The notes: a model not told the origin generated them from the sequence alone. 64,000 bases of DNA from Misgurnus anguillicaudatus (GCF_027580225.2 NC_073352.2:35575501-35639500); one strand, 5' to 3'. Positions 34,601-48,609 are shown, numbered from the stretch's first letter. Made by a program: numbers and translations.

Positions 34601-37225
34601 CATATGTGCACGCAGGTGTTTAATGGATGAAGGTTGACCATTCGCAACTATCACAACTCAACCAGCACGGTTTTGAGATGGCAAAAGAATTTCCTTTGTT
34701 TCAAAGGAGACGGGTGGGCAAGAAAGCAGGAGGTTTAAGTAACGCGACATTACCTGTAATTTTCTTACACACCATGACAGCAATGATTCATTTAGGTGAA
34801 ATCACAGTTTCCTTTGTATGTGTTAGTTTATTTTCTTTTCTGACTCTTATTGTGTGCTTGTATGAAGCCTTAGTGATTAATTTTAAAATGCACAACCTTG
34901 TGTTTCCTTGCTTTACAGTAACATTCCCATCGACCAGCCTTGCATTGTGGTTAACAAACCATTCATTTTATAGAAAAAATCTGCACCACATTTTTCTCTG
35001 CCAATTCATTGAAAGAGTCATACTACATTTCTCAGAAATCTTTAAACACACCCAGAATCTGAGACTTAAACATCTTTAAAAAACAGACATAAAAATAAAC
35101 CCCAAAACCTTTTATTCGGTGCTTGGTAATGAAAAACTTACACTAATGGATAAGTAAATGATTAAATCAAAAGAGACATACATTTTTGGGAAGGTTTATA
35201 TAGCTTGGATTAACTCCATAAAATTGTGGGCAGGATTTCCATCCAATATGAATGTGTACCCCTAACTCATAAAAAACTGCTTTACACAATAAAAATATAT
35301 TGAGTTAGTCCAACTCAATTTAAAGTAAATGGCAATACTCAATTAGTTGCCTCAACTCAATTTAGTGTAGTCTGAATAACTTGATTCTGTTATTTTATAT
35401 AAAACGTTTTTATATCATACTAATTAGCATAAGCACATGTTAGCATGCTAATGATAATAACATATGATACTTTGGATGAGCATGTCAGAAGAGACTGATC
35501 TCCAAACAGGCATAAACACAGATCATTGAGAGGAATATTTGACATCCACAACCTAACCACAAGTGCCACTGTTCTGCACGATGGTAACCAAACAATTTGA
35601 AAAAATATAACACAAACGCTTCTAAATCAATAAGATAAATGGGCATTAAACACTATTAAGTCTTTCTCTTTACCTAAAAATGCATAAAATATCACTTAAT
35701 TAAAAAAATGCCTCTCCAAAAGCAGTTTCATGCAAAGCATGCTGGGAAATTATTTTTCCAGAACCCAGACTCAAACTAATTGTGTTAACGCAATTAAAAA
35801 GAAATCAATAAATTATAGTACATATTTATTTTGTGTTAGACTAATTAAATATATATACTTATTGCTCTTAATGAGGTATTTTTAATTCATTGAACACAAT
35901 TTTAATGTGTCATCTCTAAGAAGGGCTTGAATCATTTTTTTGAGTGAGGCTGATTAAAGAGTTGACAATTCTGTCATCAATTCCTCACAAACCTGTAGAA
36001 ATGTCTTTGTTCTGATTTACACGAGTGAAGATATTTTAAGGAATGTTTGTAATCAAAGCCTTCATGCGCCCCATTTACTTCAATAGTATTCTTTTTTCCT
36101 ACTATGGTAGTGAATGGGGCTCATAATCGGTTCAGTTACAAACATTCCTCAAAATAATCTTCATGAAACATGAGAGTGAGAAAATGGCCACATGTATACA
36201 TCCTCATAATGCGCGAATCTAATGGGGTTTTGGCAATATTGTGATTATACTTTACCTCATGACGTAAACACAATACTTTGATAAAAATATTGCAACTAAG
36301 CTCATAATCGTATTAAAACAGGTATAGGGTATGCCATTTTTAATCACAGTATCCGTCCACGTAAACACTTTAATGGCATCTATACAACACTAACTGAAGT
36401 ACACACATGTTTTTGTCAGGCAGCTTAAATGAGAATTCATTATTAACTTAGGAAGTTTTCACTGAACTCTGTCAACATGACTCGCTGCCATTACAGGCAC
36501 TATCATCATAACATTGCTGTCTTTATCACGCCACCGAATAACGAAATACATCCATAATAGTGTGTTTGTCATTTAGAAGGGTTAAATTAAAACGGTGAAC
36601 AGTATATGAGTTTATCATTGGGTTACGTGTGAATAATCAGAAAATATAAACTGCATGTAAACAGGAGTAAAGAGATTACTATAGCTCCAGTTATGTAAAC
36701 ATACTGCCATTGAGTCCTTTATTATTTAACATTATCCTTAACATTATTTATATGTAAACGTAGTCAATGATGACAGAATCCCTTTAATATCCAGCTATAG
36801 ATGAATATCCCTTTATAAATATATATTTTTCGCTCACTTTCTTTTCTTCGGGACAATGCATGTGTTGTATTGAGGTGTGTGTATATAGGATAGCGTGAGT
36901 CAGATATGTGTGTGTGCCTTCATTAAACCACAAAGAGAAAATACAGAGCAGACGTGCCCTCATATCACATGACTGAACAAGTACAGGTCCAGTACAGTGT
37001 GTCATCACTTCCCATAAAGACATCAAACCTCCAGCCTTCACCTCACTATCTCTAACCTCTTACCTTTCACATATATGACCCTGTCTGTGTTATCTAATGA
37101 TGAGATTATAAGAGCATCAAAGTTTCATTTCAATCTCTGACATGATCTGACTCAGTCAATAGGAAATATATGATGATTAAATGATCTTTACATCATGTAG
37201 GATCCCAGCAACCAGCTAACTATAG

Positions 37226-37438
37226 ACCCAATATAGTCCGGCTACGAGTAACCCACTTCTACCCTAAATAACCTTACATTTGGTTACATGCCGTTTTTGC
37301 CTAAATAACTTGGAGAATGACTATATTTCATCATGTAAGCAAAGTCAACAAGTGTTTAAGGTGTTTGCTTTCATTTCTTAAACATCTTCTAAGTGTATAC
37401 GCATCGTCTATTCTTTTAGACAAAATTGCTTGTTGGGT
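37226..37438. repeat. Dispersed repeat, copy 2
   Basis: Second copy of the repeat at 7905-8173, same orientation, with a short internal deletion near its right end. Confidence 0.8.
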
Positions 37439-38559
37439 TGAATTAATGTAATAGTAAATCCCAACAAAATGACTTTAGCTGTATAAGTTTTGGGTCAAAT
37501 ATATGTGTTATTATGATGGATATCTTATACTGTGAGCATTTTTAAACTCAGAAATGTCTTCTTAGCTTTACTTTAAAAGAATTCATTAATGATAAATATG
37601 ATATTGTAACACTAACAGTCATCCAGGTGTCTCAGTAAAGGCGGTTCAGCTTCTGTTAGGATAAACACGAGCCGGGAGTCTGATCTCTGTGAAGAATGTA
37701 AAGTGACTAAATGACCAATAACCAATATAAGTCAAAGCTACTCTTGGAGAAAACGTCATGCACAACTCATCAAAAACAAATAACCTGAAAGAAATACTGC
37801 TCTTTTACCTTTTTTAAATATGCCAAAACCTGACATTTCTAGTTGACTGAACTATTTTTTGAACTATTAAGGACAGGAGAATAAGCATCATATCCACAGA
37901 GAGACAGAATGTCATTCAGTAAAACTAAACTTTACCGCTCTCTGCAAACTGTGAGCAATCTGAGTTAAATAAAGTCAAGTCTTTCGTGTTTCATTGATGG
38001 GTGTAATGTCATTGTTGTGTGTTCATGTGGACTTAAGGACTGTGTATGTCTGGGCACCTTGTAAAGAGATAAATCACTCCCACTTCCAAACAGGTTATTT
38101 CATTTCTTTCTGTGAAGCCTGAACGCTTTCTTGTGTTGAGGGTTTTTACTGCCAGAAACAAACTCTTGAGATTTAAAAGATATAAAACAGACCAGAATAT
38201 TCTTATGAGGAACATTTCTTGCTATTCAACTTTGCCATGACAACATCTCCTCAATTACCTGACAAAGAGTTGTACTATATAACATCATTTCATATATCAC
38301 ATATGGTATTCACTTTTTCTATTTAATCATCTTTATGTTAAACACATGGCTTTTAAAGATTACTAATAATAAACCAGACTGTCATATAAAGTACAAATAG
38401 GTAGAAGCAAAAACAATTTACAGCTTGAAGTCACACAAAGCAAACTTTCTATCACACTGAGTTCATGTATTTTTCCCACAGGCAAAATAATATTATGTGC
38501 ATCCTCCATGTGTTGAAACGACCACTCCATGCTATGTCTACAACACAAGATCACAAATG

Positions 38560-38650
38560 ATGCTTTTTACATTTGACGCTTTTATCTAAAGTGACTTACA
38601 GGGCATTAAATCAGCACATTCTACCAGAACATACACTAGAAGTTGATCTT
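38560..38650 (-). repeat. SINE/LINE tail fragment
   Basis: TTTACATTTGACGCTTTTAT followed by CTAAAGTGACTTACAGG is the reverse of the widespread tail that reads AAGTCRCTTTAGATAAAAGCGTC in related copies. Only the tail is recognisable. Confidence 0.55.
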
Positions 38651-38779
38651 TGACTCATGAGCAGAGGATTCTGTACAGACATTACCACATTTCACAACTA
38701 TCTACTTGTGAAAGTGTGTTTGGCTCTTACTCACATCAAGTATAAATACAGACATTCACTGTTTGTAGAAAACAACTTA

Positions 38780-39585
38780 AAGAACTTTCATTAAAAATAC
38801 TCATCCCCAAGTCCTCCAAGATGTTGATGTCTTTCTTTCTTTATTCAGTCAAGAAGAAATTCAGTTTTTTGAAGAAAACATTGCAGGGTTTTTCTCCATA
38901 TGGTGGACTTTAGTGGACTTCAACAGTTTATAGTGTCAATGCAGCTTCATGATTCTAACCGAGGCATCTAGTGAAATTATTTATCTTTTTGGCAGAAAAA
39001 AAAAACAAAAATTTACTTTTAAACCACAACTTCTCATCTTGAACTTGCCGTGTGATGCGCCAGCTTGAATTTATGTATCATGTTGAAAGGTCACGCATGA
39101 CATATGTTAAACTATCGCTCCAGTAGTTTCCACAGTACAAGTGTGAAGAAAGAGGAGCGTTCAGGCGTTGTTGTACTAATTAATGTCTTTGTGTCAGTTT
39201 ATTGTTTAAAATGGTCTGCAAGTGTGCGTTTCACATATGTAACACGTGACCTTTTTTTTAAGTGACTACACAATAAGTAAGGTCACACTGGCCCATCACA
39301 CGGCTAGTGCAAGACAAGAAGTTGTGGTTTAAAAGTAAATATTTTTTATTTTTCTTGCCGAAAATGCTGATGGTTTGGCTAGTTAAGACCCTTATGTCTC
39401 GGTTGTGATCGTTTAGAGTCCTTTGAAGCTGCATTGAAATTGTCAACTGTTGAGGTCCACTAAAGTCCACTATATGGAGAAAAATCCTGCAATGTTTTCT
39501 TCAAAAAACTGAATAAGAGATAAACATCTTGGATGACAGGGGGGATGAGTAAATGTAATGAAAGTGGAATCTCCCTTTAAGAAAT
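38780..39585. mobile_element. About 800-bp foldback element
   Basis: The left arm 38785-39065 and right arm 39280-39585 are inverted copies. Shared words include TTTTTTGAAGAAAACATTGC, GTGGACTTTAGTGGAC and TACTTTTAAACCACAACTTC. The arms differ by small indels, for example near 38820-38845. The spacer (39066-39279) is unrelated. No protein is encoded. Confidence 0.85.
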
Positions 39586-39599
39586 TCACTCCGATACAA

Positions 39600-41769
39600 A
39601 CATCACAATGTCACTCGCACCATAAAATGACTTTTCTTTTCAGATGACATCACCATGACCACTTTAGTTTCCAGCCAATGAGTGCTGCTGGTGTTTTGGT
39701 CCTCAGGTGTGCCTCATTCTAATATCATAGATCACTGTATCTTATCCACATGCAGATGATATACAGTAAGTTTGTATTTGTATGGGACAGCTGGATTTCT
39801 CTCCTGCCTCGCCTCTACTAAACAATGCCATGCCCACCACGCCAATCCAACATATGTTAAAACCACTGTCAGTTTTCCTCTTGTATGCTTAAAATAACAA
39901 CAGAGAATTAATGATGCTTGTGGTGGCGAGAGCTGAAAGACTTATGTGAGAAGAAATGTCCTCCGTCAGTTTTTATCATTCCCAGTTCTCTTCATAAGTC
40001 TGTTTTTTGTATGTTGTCTGGAAACAGAACGAGATCACAGAGTGAATAGATGATGTCTGATTGAAGGTCTGTTTAAAAGACATCTCCTGCAACTACTTTC
40101 TAAACCATCCTGCTCGGGCTTTGTTACATTTCTACTGATTAAACCCCAGCTGAATTCCCTTACGCTTGGAAAACTTTATTTTCTCCGGTGGCCAACTGTC
40201 ATTTTACATCTCTTTTTAGACAAAGAATCTTCTGTTTCACAGCAAAGACCAAAGGAAGGAATAGTATTTCTGTTAACATTCGCCATTTTACTGACATTTC
40301 TGCTACAAGAGCACTTTGTGCATAAACCAAAGTCTTCTTTAATAAGAATCATCTACAGTAAGTGTGCTGTGCTGCTGTGAGACTCAACTTTTCCAGTCTT
40401 AGAGAATCTTTATTGAGAAAGATTTCAGAAATAAAGTGCATTAAAACACAACGTCTTGTGTACGCCTCATCCGTACACATTCTGATACACAATAATAAAG
40501 TCACTTCTACAGATCTGAGGTTGGATGTCTGGGAGAAAATTGTTTTACAAGCCGTGAGCAAGACAATAATTACAGGGAGCAGAAGTGTATTCACAGAAGA
40601 TGATGTCATCTTTACTGTATGATGTCAGCACCAGATGCTTCTATAAAAATAAACACTTTATTCTCTAACTCTGTCCTAACAACTTTTTGAGATGCCTAGA
40701 AAGAGATCGCCTAAAAATAAAAACTTAACTTCATGAGAGTAATGTCAAATATAAATATATTAGGGAAAAAACAATTGAACTTTGGAATGTCATGACTGGC
40801 CAATCAGAATCAAGCATTTTAGAGAGACATGTAATAATAAAATATAATCAACACCTGTGGAACATTTCTCAACCAATCAGAATAAAGCATTCAACAGACC
40901 CATAAAAAAAATTAACAATTTGATCACAAATGATTCTCTCTTTAAAATAAATGTAGCGTTTTACTCATTGTATTTGTGTGCTCCATGATTTTATCAGACC
41001 GTCACATTGTTTCAGATGATCAGACATCAAACTTTACTTTAACTTTGGTTGTTTATGTTGATCTTAAGCTTGAAATTCAGTTATGGTGATGTCTTAGCAG
41101 TCAGTAGACCTCAAAGACGCTTACTAAGGTATGGAGAAAAGCTGGTAATAATAGCTGTGGCATGCACAGGAACATGCACACTAAAAACAATAACATTTTA
41201 GGTAATTTAAGTTTAAATGACTGAAGTCACTTTTGAAAAAAGCTTCTGACAATATTCTCTCTCACACAGTGATTTCGGTAAATGACCATGAATTTACCAG
41301 AAAGAATTTACCAGTAAATACAAAAATGTGCTGTTCACACACGCAGTGACATTCCATCTTTTAAGATATTATTCACACATCAGTATCAAAATACCGGCAA
41401 ACTCGTTGTATTTGTAAACAATGACGGGTTATGACTTCATATCCACAGTCCTTATTTGTTGTTTTTACATTTGTGGCAAACGCTGACGGTTGCGAAGTTG
41501 CTCATGCCCAAACAACATCGCGTTAGGCCACATTAGGCTTCACAGAGAATGTGCTAAGGACGTCGGCAATTCAGCAAATAAATGTTAAGCTGTTTTAAAC
41601 AACACTGGTGAAGAAATTGTTCTTTACCAATTATTGCTGCAATATTGTGCATGTTGCGTTTTACTTTTGTATATTTCTAAGTTTGGTCAAATGTATATAT
41701 TGTTGAGTAGTTTAATCTGCATCAGTGTGAAATATTTTCTAAATTAAAATATCTGTCTCCATATTTATT
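39600..41769. other. Gene-free stretch
   Basis: No supported exon. About 40785-40910 is an inverted relative of the repeat at 17070-17320. Nothing else is recognised. Confidence 0.4.
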
Positions 41770-42415
41770 TTTAAATGTGCAAAAGAATGCATTGTAATAA
41801 TTTGTTAGATTGTTTTCTGATATCTACACAGAAGGTTTGTGTCTTTTATTAAGTACAAAAATGATCCAGAGACAGTTTTTCATGTCCACTTACAACTCTA
41901 GGATTTGTCTTTAAAATAAAATGATCTATTATTAACTTATTTGAAAGGGTCATGAATAATAATGTTGAGCTCTGCTCTGATTGGCTGTTTCTCCTTCAGT
42001 AGCTCTGTGTGTATGTAAACAGATCTAATGTTTGAGTCTGTATCAGATTTTGAGGAATAATCAATTGTTTGGAGAGTGTTAATGGATGTTTCTGAGTGGT
42101 AAGTTTGTGTTTTTTTTTTCAGTATGGACCTGCAAAACGTAACTGTAACGTCAATAGTAGAACTTCAGACTAAACACTAGCATATAACATTAACTAGCAT
42201 ATAGCATTAACTGGCATATTGTGCTAACTCACCAGTAACAACTTTGTTTTTATCATTGTAACAACATTGTACTTAATTTAATGTTGGGGTGTGCATCTGG
42301 ACTATAAGGTCACAGCTGGTGTTATGTTGAGATTGGTCTGTTTTCCAGCGCTCTTTTGTATGCACGAGGTTTACATAAAAATGAGGAAACAATCATGTTT
42401 GAGACAAACTTCAGT
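41770..42415. mobile_element. TAAAGGTGC MITE, family C copy 2 (ends lost)
   Basis: Closely related to 30501-31088 and to the outer part of 53216-54631, sharing CTCTGATTGGCTGTTTCTCC and GAGGAATAATCAATTGTTTG. The right end stops before the CTGCACCTTTAA terminus, so the copy is truncated, and the left terminus is eroded. Confidence 0.8.
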
Positions 42416-43739
42416 TTAAAACATAACTAAAAGCTGTGATAGGCCACGTTGGCAAACAACATGCGGGGTTATTTTTTGGGGAAGGACAGACTACTGTCAT
42501 GGCAACAAGCAGAAGAAAGTTATAGGTGGAATCTGTAAAGAGAAAGGCCAGTTGTTGGCAAACCAATAGGAAGTGTCATGATTTTCTTTGACCTTGAGAG
42601 GAAATGACACAGTGGAATTTGCAGCGGGTTGTCAAAGCCAAACGTCTCCTGCTGCGTGAGTCTGACCCAACTCTTAATTCCATTGATATGATGTGTCCAG
42701 GAAAGGGTTGCTTAATGCCTCAAAGTATGGTGAGAAAAGGAGACGCTATTTCCTCTTTGGCTTTATGTGCTCTATTGTGCATTCAAATCTATTTCGTTTT
42801 GGCAACCCTTTCGGTGCAAATATTTTACCTAAATAATACTGGTTGAATAATCAATGCCTTTTAGCAAAGTAAAACAGAAGAAAGCGGTTTTCCACATTAC
42901 AGACTGATCAAAGCACATAAAGAGACATATGGGTTGTGTTACCCCCCAACCCAACGAACGGGGGCTCGGTGTCCTCACATATCAACGTTTACCCAAAACA
43001 GAGACGTCTCCTTTATTTTCGCTCCATCAAGCGGGTCACAACAGACCAGGCGTGTTGTAATTTCAGCCATTCGCCAACCCTTAATTGTCTGGTTAGGCAG
43101 TAAACATAAATTAGTTGCAACAGAGTGTTCGCTACAAAAACATTTGCGTTGCTTAGTGAGAAAACAACTTGTAACCAAATTTTCTGATTAAAATACGAAT
43201 GTCTGCGGTAGCTGAATGCAATTTTACACATGTTGTGTCTACACATTATCTCTAGTATATGATGGTTAAGCTGTCATGTTATGAGCCAAAAACAGAAATG
43301 TATGTTATTGTTTTGTGTTAAGTGCTTCTCATTAGTGAAAACTCATTGATTTGTTTTATTCTTTTATAATATTATAATAACTATTACAATATTCTCTTTG
43401 TTTTAGAATTGAGCTGGCATGGACTCCACAAGTTTTGTGTAAAACATGACGATCTGTATTATCGCAGCATGATCTGTCATGCACTACAAAGAGCTCCATG
43501 TAATGTCCTGCACCACACTTTTAATAGTGACCTGGAAATTGTATTTTACTTTTTTAGGATGAACTACTCCTTTTAGGCGTTCCTCAATTTCCATCTTTAA
43601 AAGTAGCCCATAAACATTTTGACGGCACGTCCACCCACAGGAGAAGGTGTGCCATTAAGCTTGTCATATATAAGATATTAAATCATTCTGGTTTGAGGAA
43701 TTAATGATAATAACTCTGAGGACTTTTCTCAGCACAATG

Positions 43740-44110
43740 CTTGTTTTTACAGGTCCCCACTTCCTGAATATTTCTCTGTGTTCTTGGATTAGCCGAGCGT
43801 TTGGCGAGTCCAAATAAAACACATCTGACGTCAGTCACTGGAGCTCTGCCCTTTAAACGCCAACCCAATCTAATGGTGTGATCTCAGAGTGAGATCCTGT
43901 CCACACAATACACCGCTTCCCTTTACACCAATCCAAACAGGTCGGCCATAAAGCGCTGGCATTAAAAACAGGCTGACAAAGAGTTTGTGCCGAATGGGGG
44001 CGGAGGATCTGGGATTAGTTAGCCGAGGGTCGACGGGGTCCATGCGGCACGGACGTGAACTTCAAAGGCCTGACCTCTCTCTGGCAGACAGTACGATGGG
44101 AGTAAGAGAC
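43740..44110. promoter_or_regulatory. Candidate regulatory island with a palindromic CRE
   Basis: This stretch is richer in GC and CpG than its surroundings and not recognisably repetitive. It contains TGACGTCA at 43826-43833, the full palindromic CREB/ATF site. It lies mid-desert, 11 kb downstream of the dctn4 stop and 22 kb upstream of synpo. No open frame with splice sites is present. Function is inferred only. Confidence 0.3.
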
Positions 44111-45845
44111 GGTGTAATCCGAGCGCTTTTCTTCTGATGGACTGTACTGGGATTTCACTCATCACATTTTGCATTAATATTTACTAAAGGATATATAATA
44201 AGGTCTACAACTCAGTGTTTCTCATCAAATTATCAACGCAATGAGTCTCAGAAGATCAAACTAAATACTATATTACTTGTTTAATTTAATATGTGGTTTG
44301 CAATGGTAGCCATTAAAGGTTCTATTATTTCTGTGTTTTGAAGCTATGACTGTGTTAATGATGAGCAATATAGCATGTGTTCATGTTTCACACAATGTAC
44401 TTATCACTATAGCATTCTTTTCACTGTCCTAAAAACGGGCTGATGGTCTATGAAGTCTCTCCTTCAGAAATACTTAACGAGTTCTGATTGTGTAGCTGGT
44501 TTAGTGTGTTGTGATTGGACAGCAGCTTAGCTTAAGGGCCGAGTACATCCGCCCACACAGTTTTCAAAGTATACTCACTTGGGCTTCACTGCGGCTACAC
44601 GCGATGAACATCGACACTTATAAAATACAAATGATTTCTTATTCAAATTATTACTTTACCAGGCCATCAGGGCAGCAATGATTTGCAATATTTACAGTAC
44701 ATTAAAAAAAATGTAAATAGATGATAGGATCACAAAAAATAGCCACTTTAAACAAACATGAAACTAAGTGAGCTGAGACACCAGGCCTTGGATAGATGTG
44801 TTTTTGGGAAACAGAAGCTTTGAGATTTAAGTTGAACAGCTCTTTTCACAGGTATGTTTTCCTTTCTTTAGTTTTGTGAAACTCGAGCAGAACACAGAAG
44901 AGCTTTCACAGAAACTTTCACACTTGGCTGTAAGAAGACAACAGGTATTGAACGAGCTCTGTTTCAGACAGCTGACTTTACTGCATTTGATTTTTTTCTT
45001 ACTTTGAGTCTTGTTCATCTTAGCCTGATTTCACAAGAAGTTGTACATACATTATGAGTTGGCTAATTCATACACTGTATATTTTAACAATATTTTATAA
45101 CAACTCATCTCTAGTCAAGATAAATACTAGTAAGTTCAATAAAGTTTTTTAAAGTGTATGAATGATTACCAAGTTAATTGTGCAAGATGTATGTTTATAA
45201 TAAATAAAATAAACTATAACAAAACCCCATACCCATTTCTGAACCCTAACATCACAGGTGTCAAGGCAAATCGTACAAAAATGTATGAATGTGGTCGTAC
45301 CAATTAAAGCCACCTTGTAAAATACATACGAATTGTTCATCCAGTTTGTTTTCTGGTTGGTTCATCACAATGCCTTCTGATTTGTTCTTCATCACAGGTC
45401 TTATACAGAGCTACACATGAGTCTGAGCAGGAGAAACATCTAAAGGACCGTACACATTATGAACAATAACTATAAACCTATTTAAACCTAATGCATGAGT
45501 TTATCCAAATATTTCCAACCATGGGTTAAAACAGTTCAGCATTTTAATTTTTTTAAATGTTTAAAATAGCAACAATTAATTTCAACAAGTTTACAAATTG
45601 TACCCAGTAAAGACTTACTTTAACTAAGAAAGCTCCTGCAGTTTTTTTAAGCTATTGTCTGAATGGGATCATTTCTGTTTTGAAGTCTCCTTCAGTAAAA
45701 AAGCTATAATGTATTATACTGATGTGCTGTGTGTCAGTGTGGCAGACAGGGTACTTTCTATCTCAGTCATGGTGATGTTTTATTAGGGTCTGAATAACTA
45801 CAAGGAAATCCCCTCTCATTGACTCAGACAGACCCACAGCAGAAC

Positions 45846-45912
45846 ACATGCACACGCACACACACACACGCACACGAACACGCACACACGCGCGCGCACA
45901 CGCACACACAAA
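45846..45912. repeat. (CA)n / (CG)-interrupted microsatellite
   Basis: CA repeats with several CACG and CGCG interruptions, ending CGCGCGCACACGCACACACA near 45910. Confidence 0.9.
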
Positions 45913-46685
45913 CCTCCATAACGTCCAGTAAACAAGCAGATTTAACTACATATAATTTCTATAATATATCATTTGCGGGCGAGCAGTTTAAAGCGGATGT
46001 GGACATTATCACTTTTGCTTTTGAAAAAGAAACCACTGGACAGTCCAAGCCTTTAAGTCTTCATGCAGACAGTTAAGATTGGGCTTGAAGTCAATACCCT
46101 AACCATAGTAACAACACTAATGAAAAACTATGCAGACGTTAAATGTGGGTTTTGGGCTTCAGGTTTCTTAAAAAGAATCTGGAAAGTAATACTCACAAAA
46201 GACGACAAGAGAGCGAGAGAAGTATTTAAATATGGGCTGCACAATAAATGGTAGGGGTTGCATGCTCTACAAAGCCCACGGTTTGGTTTGTTTCATGGTT
46301 TCAGGGTCGCGGTTTTCAGTTCTGTATGGTTGTTGTTGTTGTTTTTTTTTTTAATGGTTAACACTCTTCAGCATATGATATATTATCCACAATTTAGGAT
46401 ACAGTATTAACAAAATTGTTATATCATGTAATCATGCACAAACTGAATTTGACTTGACGTCAAGCACATTATTGGGATCATCTCTGAGGAAAGCTAGGTG
46501 AGATTTTGATACATTGATGACATGCTTTTCATTTACTTGACAAAAAATGTGTATTGCTATCTCTAAAGGAACTTATGTGCCTTTTTAGCACACAAAGATT
46601 GAACTTGAAGTACACAAAAATTAAACTGAACTTGCATTTATCAAACTGCCAACTTCAGTGTAGCTTTAATCCTTGTTCTCCTGTG

Positions 46686-46687
46686 TT

Positions 46688-46739
<52 letters not shown>

Positions 46740-46741
46740 TT
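46686..46741. repeat. (TTTC)n microsatellite
   Basis: About 14 tandem copies of TTTC without interruption. Confidence 0.97.
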
Positions 46742-46868
46742 AAACGCCATACCAGCTTCTAAAGCTATATTCATGGCGAGAGCAAAGTATAATTAAATAA
46801 AGGAAGATTAGAAAAGATGTTTCAAATTTATTTCCTTTGGAAATCTTAGAACCATGTTTGGATTAAAA

Positions 46869-47146
46869 CAGTGTTTCCCAACCACTGTGCCGTGGCATGC
46901 CGTGACCACTTGTTTGGTGTGCCGTGGAAAAATAACACTGCCACAGCTGCATGTGTCACGTATCAATTCCAGTCAGTATATAATTAGTCATCAAAACAAG
47001 ATCAAGTTTCACATTAAATGTGAATACTACGTTTAATACAGTATAATATTCCAGTTTAACAAGTCATTTATGAAAGTGGTGTGTGTGCCGTAGGATTTTT
47101 TTCTTATCAAAACCGTGCCGTGGCAGAAAAAGGTTGGAAAACTCTG
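46869..47146. mobile_element. hAT-type MITE with CAGTGTTTCCCAACC end
   Basis: The left end CAGTGTTTCCCAACC pairs with the right end GGTTGGAAAACTCTG. The flanking 8-mers GATTAAAA (46861-46868) and TCCTAAAA (47147-47154) agree at five positions including TAAAA, fitting a decayed hAT duplication. Repeated GTGCCGTGG words lie near both ends. Confidence 0.82.
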
Positions 47147-47154
47147 TCCTAAAA

Positions 47155-48205
47155 GACTTGAAGTCATTTTATCTTGCAAGCAAAAGTCTGTTTAATTTGA
47201 GGAATGCTTAAGACGCTGGCATGAGCAAACAAAAGCAGTGAATATAAACACAGAATCAGCATGGAGATATCTTACTAGACAGCCCGAAATAAACTCTGTC
47301 AAAGCCAGCAGGCTCCTTTCATTTCACCGGGCTAACAGCAACCCTGCAGCTATACCATCATCTCACATTGCATTGCTGAATCCAGAGAAAAGCCATTTCA
47401 CTTTATAAACGTCTTTATGAGCACTTCAACATCAAACCAAACACCTTACTGTCACGAATGTGCAACCCTGCAAGGCTGTCAGTTAATACAGAGTATAGGT
47501 TTACTTTTCCAGTTGGAGGATTAAACCCGTTGTCTTTTGTTGTCAGTACTTAATATGATGAACAGAGATGTTATTTACAGGTGGACGGGGACAGCGTGGC
47601 CAAGGTTTCAGCTTTCTGACCCACATATGGATACTTGCTGACAAACACATCTTATCTGGCCTGTAACACTATGCAGATATCATGAGCTTAGCAACTTGAG
47701 TTGTATTTGTACTTCTCTTTAATTAGCAGAGAAAACAAATAAATGTGTAGACAAGAGGAATGCACTTAGATTTATGCATTTGGTAAACACTTAAGAGCAT
47801 TTGATGTATTTGAACTTAACCTATGAAGGGTACTTTTACCTATGATGGGTGGTTTCTACCCAAAATGTTTTCATAAAGTTTAGGGTCAAATATAAACATT
47901 TTTTGGGTTAATTGAACCCAACGTCTGGGTTCGTCCCTGGTAGTGCACTTTTATCTGAGTGCAGGAGAAGAAATGTTTTTTGTTGTTTAAGAAGGTCATG
48001 TTGTGATAACCCTCTGCATGAAAATATGCACGTGCTTGAGAGACCACCGAAGAAGAAAAAATGTTCATAAAAGATCACAGCTGACATTAACTGGGATCTG
48101 TTCCTTTAAACATTATTATGCAAGCTCTGCAGAATCTAAACATCACAACTAAAGGACTTGTTTTGGTAACAAACGTGACAGCAGATCACCAAAGTATGGG
48201 GCTGC
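47155..48205. other. Gene-free stretch
   Basis: No exon is supported. A short GGGTTAATTGAACCCAACG piece near 47905 belongs to the family seen at 20439 and 25295. Confidence 0.4.
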
Positions 48206-48210
48206 TTTCC

Positions 48211-48601
48211 TTAAAGTGGACATATCATCAAAATCTGACTTGTTTCATGTTTAAGTGGTATAATTGGGTCCCCAGTGCTTCTATCAACCTAGAAAATATG
48301 AAAAAGATCAATTCAGTAACTTCGTTTTGGTAAACATGTGAAAAAATAGAAATTTGAAATTTGGCTCCCCTTGTGATGTCAGGAGGGGATCTTATTATAA
48401 TAACACCGCCCCTTAATCTGCACTAACTTATCACAGCACTGCCATTTAGTGCAGAGAAAATAATTGACAGCACAATTGAGTTTCAGTTTCAACAAACCAT
48501 CATTATGGCGATCAGTACACACCCAAAAACAGCACATGTACTTGGGGACAGCAAAGACTTATTTTACATCTTTAAAAAGTCTTGTGAGATGTCCTCTTTA
48601 A
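48211..48601. mobile_element. TTAAAG MITE, family A copy 1 (diverged)
   Basis: Starts TTAAAGTGGACATATCATCA and ends GATGTCCTCTTTAA. The interior matches the copies at 56085 and 60766 through GGGTCCCCAGTGCTTCTATC and AACCTAGAAAAT. Confidence 0.82.
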
Positions 48602-48609
48602 GAGTCACA

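Larger units (their letters stand above)
34600..38780. other. Gene-free stretch with decayed repeats
   Basis: The 150-codon open frame at 34627-35079 is the longest outside repeats, but it shows no family resemblance, coding bias or splice context. About 35275-35945 holds repeat-like words (TTGAGTTAGTCCAACTCAAT). About 35960-36190 is a decayed copy of the 6013-6340 family, with GAAGATATTTTAAGGAATG and CCCCATTTACT. Confidence 0.4.
42420..46860. other. Gene-free stretch with one GC-richer island
   Basis: No exon is supported. The island at about 43740-44110 is listed separately. About 45020-45345 carries words of a dispersed repeat (ATGAGTTGGCTAATTCATAC and GTCGTACCAATT). Confidence 0.35.

Noticed and set aside
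34627..35079. 150-codon open frame on plus in the gene desert
   Set aside because: No recognisable domain, hydrophobic residues scattered without a clear pattern, no splice or promoter context, and AT-rich codon use like the flanks. Probably chance.
40362..40622. Overlapping 86-codon frames on both strands
   Set aside because: No family resemblance and no splice context.
45846..45912. Possible CRISPR-like or structured array
   Set aside because: Simple CA repeat with CG interruptions. Eukaryotic context.
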